From Bacteroidota bacterium (GTDB lineage Bacteria > Bacteroidota > Bacteroidia > Cytophagales > Cyclobacteriaceae): a stretch of DNA of 12,180 bases. The notes beneath the pieces are model-generated. The model did not search any database, was not told the origin of the DNA, and worked only from the letters and a program-made list of their open reading frames with translations. The DNA lies in NCBI GenBank assembly GCA_003242315.1, contig QGUY01000111.1:1-12180 (forward strand). Direction: 5' to 3'. This document shows, in pieces, positions 6,248-12,180 of this stretch (position 1 is the stretch's first letter; every line of letters begins with the position of its first letter). Made by a program: the position numbers and the translations under genes.

Positions 6248-7084
6248 ATGACGGACCTCAACATCACGATCATACAATCCGATCTGCACTGGGAAGATAT
6301 CGGCGCCAACCTGGCCATGTTCGAGGAGAAAATCTGGGGCATTGGCGGTTCCACAGACGTGATCATTCTCCCTGAGATGTTCACGACCGGGTTCACGATG
6401 GCTGCTCCGCGACTGGCTGAGGTTATGAACATGAGAACCACGAGGTGGATGCGTCAGATGGCCGATCAGACCGGCGCGCTCATCCTGGGAAGCTTCATCT
6501 GCAATGTGCATGACCGCTATTACAATCGGCTGTTGTGGATGGAGCCGGGTGGAAACTTCAGAACGTACGACAAGCGCCACCTCTTCAGGATGGCGGAGGA
6601 ACAAAAGACCTACAGTGCTGGTGAAAGCCTGCTGATCGGTACGTGGAAGGGATGGCGGATTTGTCCTATCGTGTGTTACGACCTCCGTTTTCCCGTTTGG
6701 TGCAGGAACCGTTACGACCATGCATCGCGCAGGTTGTCATACGATCTCCTGGTGTGCGTAGCTAACTGGCCGACGGCGCGGATCGAAGCGTGGGATACAT
6801 TGCTAAGAGCCAGGGCAATCGAGAATCTCTGCTACGTAGCCGGAGTGAATCGCGTGGGAACGGATGGCAATCGCATCGAATACAATGGCCATTCTGCAGT
6901 GGTGAGTCCGAAGGGCGAGCCGATATTCACACTGGAAGGTATTGACACGAGCAAGTCCATTGTGCTGAACGCACATTCCCTGCAAGCGTACCGCGACAAG
7001 TTCCCGGCATACCTGGATGCTGACGAGTTCTCCATCGATTTCGAGCCTTACGAGACGTCAGGCTATCTTCATGGATTGAGCTAG
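6248..7084 (+). CDS. Nitrilase-superfamily omega-amidase (YafV/NIT2-like)
   Basis: A carbon-nitrogen hydrolase of 278 residues with the catalytic triad Glu43 (ILPEMF), Lys109 (YDKRHLF) and Cys143 (IVCYDLRFP), plus FPVW after the cysteine and RARAIENLCYVAGVNRVG in the C-terminal half. FTTGF after the Glu and YDKRHLFRMAEE around the Lys are typical of the YafV/Nit2 omega-amidases, which hydrolyse alpha-ketoglutaramate (and succinamate) to the 2-oxo acid and ammonia. It directly follows a glutamine/methionine-type transaminase, the enzyme that would produce alpha-ketoglutaramate; removal of this product pulls the transamination forward. The frame is open to a TTG at 6227, but ATG 6248 gives the family start. 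The gene converges on the next gene with only 11 bases between the stops, and I see no clear terminator there. Confidence 0.9.
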   Translation: MTDLNITIIQSDLHWEDIGANLAMFEEKIWGIGGSTDVIILPEMFTTGFTMAAPRLAEVMNMRTTRWMRQMADQTGALILGSFICNVHDRYYNRLLWMEPGGNFRTYDKRHLFRMAEEQKTYSAGESLLIGTWKGWRICPIVCYDLRFPVWCRNRYDHASRRLSYDLLVCVANWPTARIEAWDTLLRARAIENLCYVAGVNRVGTDGNRIEYNGHSAVVSPKGEPIFTLEGIDTSKSIVLNAHSLQAYRDKFPAYLDADEFSIDFEPYETSGYLHGLS

Positions 7085-7095
7085 GTTGAGTCGCG

Positions 7096-7491
7096 TTAGC
7101 CGCGCGCGAATTGCTTCACCATTTTCCGGATCAGTTCGTCCTCATTATTCTTGATGAATTTTTCGTCGAGTGTACGCAGGAGTTTTTCCGCGTTGGCGTG
7201 CTCGCCGGCAAATACGGCAAGGTGAATTTTTTCCTGGCATTCGAACAGGTGACTGAACAGGGAGAGAACGTGATTCAAGGGCTGATCCGGCTTTTTCGCG
7301 TAGACAAGCAGGAAAGTATGTTGCGACTGGCTGACCAGCTTCTTGACGAGATCCACCACGTGCGGCTCGGACAGGGTATCCACATCGGCACCGACAACGT
7401 CATCCGCGAGGGATGAGGCGAGATGCAGCATGGGCCGCTCATAACCCTCATCCTGCCAATCACCAATGTTGATCTGTAAGAACAGTCGCAT
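7096..7491 (-). CDS. Hypothetical protein, 131 residues, unrecognised
   Basis: I do not recognise this protein. It starts MRLFLQINIGDWQDEGYERP and ends in a lysine-rich amphipathic helix (DELIRKMVKQFARG). It has no signal peptide and no membrane segment, so it should be cytoplasmic. Hydrophobic strand-like stretches (HTFLLVYA near 59-66, KIHLAVFAG near 90-98) alternate with helices (HVVDLVKKLVSQ, HANAEKLLRTLDEKF), suggesting a small alpha/beta fold. A TTG at 7497 would add two residues, but ATG 7491 is the likely start. The gene stands alone: it converges on the omega-amidase gene and diverges from purH across 114 bases. The coding case rests on the long frame, sensible protein composition and the tight fit between neighbours. 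No function is proposed. Confidence 0.75.
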   Translation of the reverse strand: MRLFLQINIGDWQDEGYERPMLHLASSLADDVVGADVDTLSEPHVVDLVKKLVSQSQHTFLLVYAKKPDQPLNHVLSLFSHLFECQEKIHLAVFAGEHANAEKLLRTLDEKFIKNNEDELIRKMVKQFARG

Positions 7492-7555
7492 AACCAAAAC
7501 TAAGCAGGCAAACCAAATATTCTAAAAATTCAGGTCCTAACCTTTTACTAACTTC

Positions 7556-7585
7556 TTGAGCGCTCCCTCATTTTTGATAGTTTTG
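7556..7585 (+). promoter_or_regulatory. Candidate promoter of purH
   Basis: TTG (7556-7558), then 19 bases, then TAGTTTTG (7578-7585) fits the Bacteroidota housekeeping promoter (TTG, 19-base spacer, TAnnTTTG) exactly. The purH ATG is 20 bases downstream, leaving a short leader of roughly 14 bases. This is the best promoter match in the window. Confidence 0.6.
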
Positions 7586-7605
7586 CACCTTTCAATTCCC
7601 GCAGC

Positions 7606-9129
7606 ATGACCAGAAAAATCTCCCGAGTATTGGTTTCCGTTTTTTACAAAGAGAAACTTGAAACCATTATCGAGGAGCTTGCCCGACACGGGGCAACCTT
7701 TATTTCCACCGGGGGCACCCAAACCTTTATCGAAGAACTCGGGTATCCTGTCACCCCTGTTGAGACGCTCACGGGGTATCCCTCAATTTTCGGAGGTCGC
7801 GTAAAGACGCTTCACCCTGCAATCTTCGGCGGAATATTGTTCCGTCGTGGTGACACGGTTCATGAAGAAGAAGCTAGTCGGTTTAACGTGGCCCCTATTG
7901 ACCTCGTCATCGTTGACCTTTATCCGTTTGCCGAAACGGTAGCAGCGGGTAAAGGGGAAGAAGAGGTCATCGAAAAAATTGACATTGGTGGTATATCCCT
8001 CATCAGGGCAGCCGCCAAGAACTATCGCGACGTACTCATCGTGTCTTCACGTTCCCAGTACGATGAACTTCTGACCCTGCTCAGGGAAAAGCAATGCACC
8101 ACGACACTCGAAGACCGGAGGCGCTTCGCGGCAATGGCGTTTGACGTCACAGCAGCCTATGACACAGCCATATTTGAGTACTTCAATGTGCAGGAACAGC
8201 TGCCTGTATTCCGCAAGTCGTTTGCCCCGGCACGCCAACTTCGCTATGGCGAGAACCCGCATCAGCAGGGTGCATACTACGGCGACCTCGACGCGCTGTT
8301 CGAACAGTTAAACGGTAAAGAACTTTCCTACAACAACCTCGTAGACATCGACGCGGCGCTGGGTCTCCTGCGGGAATTCCAGGATGACACAGCTTTCGTT
8401 ATTGTTAAGCATACAAACGCCTGCGGCGCTGCGACGGCGGCAACGGTTCAGGAGGCATACAAGAAAGCGTTCCAGGCCGATACTTTGTCGGCGTTCGGCG
8501 GGATTCTGGTTACCAACCGCACCGTCGATATGGCGGCGGCGACGGAGATGAACTCATTATTCTTTGAGATTCTTGTCGCCCCGGACTTTGAACCGGAAGC
8601 GCTCGAGCTCCTGCGCTCGAAGAAGAACCGGATAATTCTCCGGCTGAAAAGCTATCCCGACAGCAGGAAGCAATTCCGGAGTCTGCTCGGCGGCGTGATC
8701 GAACAGGACGCCGATCTGAAAACAGATAGCGTCGACGACCTGAAAACGGTTACGAAGAGAGCGCCTACTATGGAGGAGGTCAAGGCTTTACTGTTTGCGT
8801 CGAAGGTCTGCAAGCATACCAAGTCGAATACCATTGTTCTTGCGACCGACGGCCAGATGCTGGCCAGCGGCACGGGTCAGACGTCCAGGGTCGATGCCCT
8901 GAAGCAGGCGATCGAGAAAGCCCGGGCTTTCGGGTTCGACCTGAAGGGAGCAGTAATGGCTTCTGACGCATTCTTCCCATTTCCTGACTGCGTCGAGCTG
9001 GCATGGAAGGCTGGCATCACAGCGGTCATTCAGCCGGGAGGGTCAGTTAAGGATAAGGACTCGATTGCCTTTTGTGATGAGCACGACATGGCCATGGTAT
9101 TTACAGGTATCCGCCACTTCCGTCACTGA
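7606..9129 (+). CDS. purH: Bifunctional AICAR formyltransferase / IMP cyclohydrolase
   Basis: PurH carries out the last two steps of de novo purine synthesis: formylation of AICAR with 10-formyl-tetrahydrofolate, then ring closure to IMP. The N-terminal MGS-like cyclohydrolase domain covers about residues 1-195, with FISTGGTQTF, GGRVKTLHP (63-71) and DLVIVDLYPF. The C-terminal transformylase domain covers about 205-507, with LRYGENPHQQGAYYG (212-226), the catalytic Lys268-His269 in VKHTNACG, SAFGGI, SNTIVLATDGQMLASGTGQTSRVDA, and MASDAFFPFPD. At 507 residues it is full length. The first strand reads SVFYKEKL where many bacteria have SVSDKTGL, a difference I believe is common in this phylum. 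The gene has its own strong promoter candidate and no other purine gene nearby. It diverges from the unrecognised gene at 7491. Confidence 0.98.
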   Translation: MTRKISRVLVSVFYKEKLETIIEELARHGATFISTGGTQTFIEELGYPVTPVETLTGYPSIFGGRVKTLHPAIFGGILFRRGDTVHEEEASRFNVAPIDLVIVDLYPFAETVAAGKGEEEVIEKIDIGGISLIRAAAKNYRDVLIVSSRSQYDELLTLLREKQCTTTLEDRRRFAAMAFDVTAAYDTAIFEYFNVQEQLPVFRKSFAPARQLRYGENPHQQGAYYGDLDALFEQLNGKELSYNNLVDIDAALGLLREFQDDTAFVIVKHTNACGAATAATVQEAYKKAFQADTLSAFGGILVTNRTVDMAAATEMNSLFFEILVAPDFEPEALELLRSKKNRIILRLKSYPDSRKQFRSLLGGVIEQDADLKTDSVDDLKTVTKRAPTMEEVKALLFASKVCKHTKSNTIVLATDGQMLASGTGQTSRVDALKQAIEKARAFGFDLKGAVMASDAFFPFPDCVELAWKAGITAVIQPGGSVKDKDSIAFCDEHDMAMVFTGIRHFRH

Positions 9130-9188
9130 AAAGACCAAGTAAGTCGTTCAGCGAGACGTCTCCTGCAAATGGGCAAAAAACTTACATT

Positions 9189-9220
9189 TTTGATCGCTGA
9201 AACAATAATTTGGTAAATTG
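9189..9220 (+). promoter_or_regulatory. Candidate promoter of the mreBCD-mrdA cluster
   Basis: TTTG (9189-9192) followed after 21 bases by TAAATTG (9214-9220) resembles the Bacteroidota promoter with one base missing from the -7 box. A transcript would have a leader of about 70 bases before the mreB ATG at 9300. The 170-base gap after purH is the natural place for the promoter of the rod-shape genes. Confidence 0.35.
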
Positions 9221-9251
9221 AGTGCAATTTTAGCGAAGCGCGGAACCGTTA

Positions 9252-9274
9252 GCCCCGAGCAAGCGGGCATTTTT
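9252..9274 (+). terminator. Short GC stem-loop with T-run between purH and mreB (weak terminator or leader hairpin)
   Basis: GCCC (9252-9255) can pair with GGGC (9265-9268), or CCCG with CGGG in a shifted register, followed by ATTTTTC. The stem is only four to five base pairs, so it would be a weak purH terminator. If the promoter at 9189-9220 is right, the hairpin would instead lie in the mreB leader. Confidence 0.25.
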
Positions 9275-9299
9275 CAAAACCTTATCGCAGACTGAATAC

Positions 9300-10325
9300 A
9301 TGGGATTTTTTGATTTTTTGACCAGCGACATTGCCATAGATCTTGGCACTGCCAACACCCTTATTATCTACAAGGATAAGATTGTAGTAGACGAACCCTC
9401 CATTATCGCCATCGACAAAACCACCAATAAGGTACTCGCCATCGGGAGGGAGGCCATGCAGATGCATGAAAAAACTCACGAAAACATAAAAACCATACGA
9501 CCCCTGAAAGAGGGTGTCATCGCCGACTTCCACGCGGCGGAAATGATGATCCGTGGTCTGATCAAAATGATCGACACGGGTAAGCGGCTCTTCCCACCCT
9601 CTCACCGGATGATCATCTGCATCCCTTCAGGGATTACCGAGGTGGAGAAGCGTGCGGTACGCGACTCGGCCGAGCACGCCGGAGCGAAGGAGGTATACAT
9701 GATCCACGAACCCATTGCCGCGGCCGTGGGTATCGGGATTGACATCGAAATGCCTATCGGAAACATGATCGTGGACATCGGAGGTGGAACGACCGATATT
9801 GCCGTCATCGCCCTCTCCGGAATTGTCTGCGACCAATCCATCCGTGTGGCTGGCGATACTTTTAATCGCGATATCCTCGACTACATGCGACGTCAGCACA
9901 ACCTGCTGATCGGCGAACGGTCGGCGGAAAAAGTCAAGATCGAGGTAGGCTCCGCTCTCACCGAACTGGACGACGCTCCTGAGGATTACGAGATCCGTGG
10001 CCGCGACCTGATGACAGGAATTCCAAAAACCATAAAAATATCTTATTCGGAAGTCGCCTTTGCCCTCGACAAATCGGTTTCCAAGCTGGAAGAGGCTGTC
10101 TTGAAGGCGCTGGAAACCTCGCCCCCGGAACTTTCGGCCGACATATACGAACGCGGCATCTACCTGACGGGTGGCGGCGCCCTGTTACGCGGGCTGGATA
10201 AGCGGCTGGCTTTGAAAACCAAATTACCCATCCACGTAGCCGATGATCCCCTCCGCGCCGTTGTACGCGGTACCGGTATGGCACTCAAGAACCTGGAGCA
10301 TTTCAGAGCTGTGCTGATGACGTGA
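9300..10325 (+). CDS. mreB: Rod shape-determining protein MreB (bacterial actin)
   Basis: MreB forms membrane-bound ATP-dependent filaments that place the cell-wall elongation machinery along the cell side. The actin-fold nucleotide motifs are all visible: phosphate 1 DIAIDLGTANTLI at 10-22, HEPIAAAVGIGI at 136-147, phosphate 2 VDIGGGTTDIAVI at 158-170, and the adenosine motif YLTGGGALLRGLD at 288-300. GERSAEKVKIEVGSA at 205-219 is a typical MreB signature. The N-terminal MGFFDFLTSD is a short hydrophobic/amphipathic stretch that can bind the membrane. It is 341 residues, normal length. It heads a cluster with mreC (four bases later), mreD and mrdA. The 170 bases upstream probably hold the promoter. 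Confidence 0.98.
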   Translation: MGFFDFLTSDIAIDLGTANTLIIYKDKIVVDEPSIIAIDKTTNKVLAIGREAMQMHEKTHENIKTIRPLKEGVIADFHAAEMMIRGLIKMIDTGKRLFPPSHRMIICIPSGITEVEKRAVRDSAEHAGAKEVYMIHEPIAAAVGIGIDIEMPIGNMIVDIGGGTTDIAVIALSGIVCDQSIRVAGDTFNRDILDYMRRQHNLLIGERSAEKVKIEVGSALTELDDAPEDYEIRGRDLMTGIPKTIKISYSEVAFALDKSVSKLEEAVLKALETSPPELSADIYERGIYLTGGGALLRGLDKRLALKTKLPIHVADDPLRAVVRGTGMALKNLEHFRAVLMT

Positions 10326-10329
10326 TGGC

Positions 10330-11169
10330 ATGGAGCGGTTATTCCTATTTTTTTACGAGAACCGTGCCTTCTTCACGTTCCTTTTGCTGGAAGTCATCTG
10401 CGGATGGCTGATTGTCTCCAGCAACCACTACCAAAGTGCCCAGTTCTTCAATTCTTCGAACAGTCTCGTGGCAGCCATTAATGGCTTTTCACACAGCGTA
10501 GGTGAATATTTCTCTCTGCGAAAAACCAACGAAGCCCTCGCGCGCGAGAACGCCGACCTGCGCACAGCCCTCGAACGGCAAAATCAGTTGCTCTCCTCCG
10601 TAAGAGCCCAGGGCAGCGCCGACACGACCATCATCAACCGCTTCGAGTTCGTAAGCGCAAAAGTTGTCAACAATTCCGTCGACCGCGTCATCAACTTCAT
10701 CACTATCGATAAGGGATCCACTTCCGGCATCAGGGAAGGAATGGCTGTAATTGGAAACGCCGGTGCCGTCGGCAAAGTAAAAGCAACATCAGATCACTAT
10801 AGCGTGGTGATCTCCATGCTGAATGTCGACGTGATGACGTCGGCGATGCTCAAGCGCACCGGACACTTCGGTACCGTTCAATGGGATGGTAAGGACCCAT
10901 TGTTTGTAAATCTGAACTACATCCCCCGTCACGTGCGACCGGTTGTCGGAGATACGGTCGTCACTTCCGGATACAATGCCGTATTTCCTGAGGGCATTAT
11001 GATCGGCACCATCGACCACATCGCATTGAATGATGCCGATCCTTTCTATGAATTGAAGGTTCGGCTGTCGCAAGACTTCCAACGACTGTCATACGTCACC
11101 GTAGTGAAGAGCTACCTGAAGTCGGAGCAGGACTCACTTGAAACTCCATTTCTTGAAGTAGAACGATGA
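10330..11169 (+). CDS. mreC: Rod shape-determining protein MreC
   Basis: MreC is a bitopic inner-membrane protein of the elongasome whose periplasmic part binds and activates PBP2. The sequence shows one membrane segment at about 12-30 (AFFTFLLLEVICGWLIVS), a coiled coil at about 60-92 (TNEALARENADLRTALERQN), and then the MreC beta-barrel region at about 105-265, with FITIDKGSTSGIREGMAV followed by a glycine-rich turn, and DTVVTSGYNAVFPEGIMIG. The 279 residues match the family. The stop overlaps the mreD start (ATGA), so the two are translationally coupled. The short C-terminal tail is acidic, with no proline-rich extension. Confidence 0.96.
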   Translation: MERLFLFFYENRAFFTFLLLEVICGWLIVSSNHYQSAQFFNSSNSLVAAINGFSHSVGEYFSLRKTNEALARENADLRTALERQNQLLSSVRAQGSADTTIINRFEFVSAKVVNNSVDRVINFITIDKGSTSGIREGMAVIGNAGAVGKVKATSDHYSVVISMLNVDVMTSAMLKRTGHFGTVQWDGKDPLFVNLNYIPRHVRPVVGDTVVTSGYNAVFPEGIMIGTIDHIALNDADPFYELKVRLSQDFQRLSYVTVVKSYLKSEQDSLETPFLEVER

Positions 11170-11681
11170 GCAGGCTTGGTATCCGACATATTCTCTCGTT
11201 CTTTCTTTACCTGGCCCTGCAGGTGATCATCATGAAGCATGTCGTTCTGTTTCACACGGCGTTCTGTTTCATCTATGTTGCCTATCTGCTGCTGTTGCCT
11301 GTTGAAACGAATCCGCTCGTGCTTATGGGACTGGGATTCATCCTGGGCTTTACCATAGACATCTTTTACGACAGCCTGGGCATGCATGCGATGGCTTCGG
11401 TACTCATCATGTACTTAAGAAACCACTGGCTGAAACTGATCACGCCACAAGGCGGCTATGATACCAACGCAGTGCCGGTTTTGTCGATGAACGGCGTGCA
11501 ATGGTTTTTGATATACCTTGTGCCGTTAGTATTTTTGCATCATACCGTACTTTTTTTTATTGAGGCCGGCGGCTTTCAGCTCTTTTGGTTTACCTTGTGG
11601 AAAGCCCTGGCAAGCACGCTGCTGACCACCCTTATCATCGTCATTTTCCAATTCATGTTCGGCGAAAAGAGGCGGGTATGA
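11166..11681 (+). CDS. mreD: Rod shape-determining protein MreD
   Basis: MreD is a small polytopic inner-membrane partner of MreC and PBP2. The 171-residue protein is very hydrophobic, with about six membrane segments near 8-24, 31-46, 52-67, 72-86, 111-131 and 141-165. GLGFILGFTIDIFYDSLGMHA at 55-75 contains the family's conserved stretch with D65 and D69. It ends with a short positive tail (GEKRRV), putting the C-terminus in the cytoplasm. The start overlaps the mreC stop by four bases, and its own stop overlaps the mrdA start in the same way. The sequence of MreD proteins is weakly conserved, so context adds much to this call. Confidence 0.93.
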   Translation: MSRLGIRHILSFFLYLALQVIIMKHVVLFHTAFCFIYVAYLLLLPVETNPLVLMGLGFILGFTIDIFYDSLGMHAMASVLIMYLRNHWLKLITPQGGYDTNAVPVLSMNGVQWFLIYLVPLVFLHHTVLFFIEAGGFQLFWFTLWKALASTLLTTLIIVIFQFMFGEKRRV

Positions 11682-12180
11682 ACGAAGGAAGAAAAGAAAT
11701 CATTCAGGTTGTTTTCGTACTGGTGGCTATTGTCTTCCTGTTGAAGCTGTTTGTTATCCAGGTAATTGATCGCACTTACAGTGACCTTGCTGAAACCAAC
11801 GCCATCCGAAAGGAAATCCTCTATCCTGTAAGAGGGCTTATCACAGATCGCAACGGTAAGCTCATGGTCTACAACAGCCCTGAGTATGACCTGCTGATCA
11901 TCCTCAAGGAAGTCCAGCACCTTGACACGGCGCGGTTCTGCCACGTATTCGACATCACGCCTGAACAACTTCGCCAACAGTTCGCACAACTGTACGCTGA
12001 CATTCGAAATAAGCGAGCATCGGAACTCCAACCCACGCCGTTCTTAAAGCAGCTATCAAATCGCGACTTCGCCAAGATCCAGGACCACATCGACGAGTTC
12101 GAAGGTTTTTACATTCAGGCGCGGACTACCCGAGCTTATGCATCCGATGCTATTGCTAATCTGTTGGGTAATTTAATTGA
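11678..12180 (+). CDS. mrdA: Penicillin-binding protein 2, partial (N-terminal 167 codons)
   Basis: PBP2 is the transpeptidase that crosslinks peptidoglycan in the rod-elongation complex, working with RodA and activated by MreC. The visible part has a cytoplasmic start, a membrane segment at about 9-28 (IIQVVFVLVAIVFLLKLFVI), and then YPVRGLITDRNGKLMVYNSP at 49-68, the conserved stretch opening the class B PBP dimerisation domain. ISNRD-like text is present as LSNRDF, and TRAYASDAIANLLG matches the conserved RxY...A..LLG element, here without the usual Tyr-Pro. The catalytic SxxK, SxN and KTG motifs lie outside the window. ATG 11678 overlaps the mreD stop (ATGA), which fixes the start. rodA is expected next, beyond the edge. 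Confidence 0.95.
   Translation, partial: MNEGRKEIIQVVFVLVAIVFLLKLFVIQVIDRTYSDLAETNAIRKEILYPVRGLITDRNGKLMVYNSPEYDLLIILKEVQHLDTARFCHVFDITPEQLRQQFAQLYADIRNKRASELQPTPFLKQLSNRDFAKIQDHIDEFEGFYIQARTTRAYASDAIANLLGNLI

Noticed and set aside
6017..6721. 234-codon frame on the minus strand
   Set aside because: It covers the end of the aminotransferase and the front half of the omega-amidase gene on the opposite strand; both plus-strand proteins have complete catalytic motifs.
7495..7502. TAGTTTTG on the minus strand before the unrecognised gene
   Set aside because: It is only three bases from the ATG at 7491 and has no -33 box, so the transcript would start inside the gene.
9169..9216. 15-codon frame starting MGKKLTFLIAE in the purH-mreB gap
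   Set aside because: Too short to support, overlaps the promoter candidate, and has no recognisable start signal.
1..12180. Search for mobile elements, CRISPR arrays, defence islands, tRNAs, biosynthetic clusters
   Set aside because: No repeats with regular spacing, no transposase or integrase motifs, no cloverleaf-like segments, and even base composition; the genes are mostly recognised core metabolism and cell-wall functions.

Overview
The window looks like an ordinary chromosomal core region of a Bacteroidota bacterium, most likely of the Cytophagales type. The evidence is that most gene starts lack clear Shine-Dalgarno sequences, several starts are preceded by copies of the Bacteroidota -7 box (TAnnTTTG), and the proteins read like that phylum's versions (long S41 peptidase, PurH with an SVFYKEKL start, homogentisate dioxygenase of the bacterial type). 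Base composition is moderate and even, and I see no transposases, integrases, tRNAs, rRNAs, CRISPR repeats or phage genes. No stretch longer than about 200 bases lacks a gene.

Left part, minus strand (1-2490): a carboxy-terminal processing protease (S41) is followed after 63 bases by homogentisate 1,2-dioxygenase, which runs off the left edge. The gap between them carries a strong nested inverted repeat ending just before the hmgA start. At the extreme left edge the dioxygenase seems to change reading frame.

Middle part, plus strand (2682-7084): a divergent 191-base gap leads into a run of six genes. These are a hemerythrin-type di-iron protein related to iron-sulfur repair proteins, a RibD/DHFR-fold reductase, RuvX (YqgF) starting at TTG inside the reductase gene, peptide deformylase with its own promoter candidate, a methionine/glutamine-type aminotransferase, and a nitrilase-family omega-amidase. 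The last two probably work together: the transaminase uses glutamine to regenerate methionine or another amino acid from its keto acid, and the omega-amidase hydrolyses the alpha-ketoglutaramate formed.

Right part (7096-12180): a small unrecognised gene on the minus strand converges on the omega-amidase gene and diverges from purH, which makes IMP in the last two steps of purine synthesis. After a 170-base gap comes the rod-shape cluster mreB-mreC-mreD-mrdA (PBP2), tightly packed with ATGA overlaps and cut by the right edge. This suggests a rod-shaped cell with lateral wall synthesis.

I did not find a convincing undescribed system. The items most worth a second look are the hmgA frameshift, the hmgA upstream inverted repeat, the cysteine-less ScdA-like N-terminus of the hemerythrin protein, and the unrecognised 131-residue protein.
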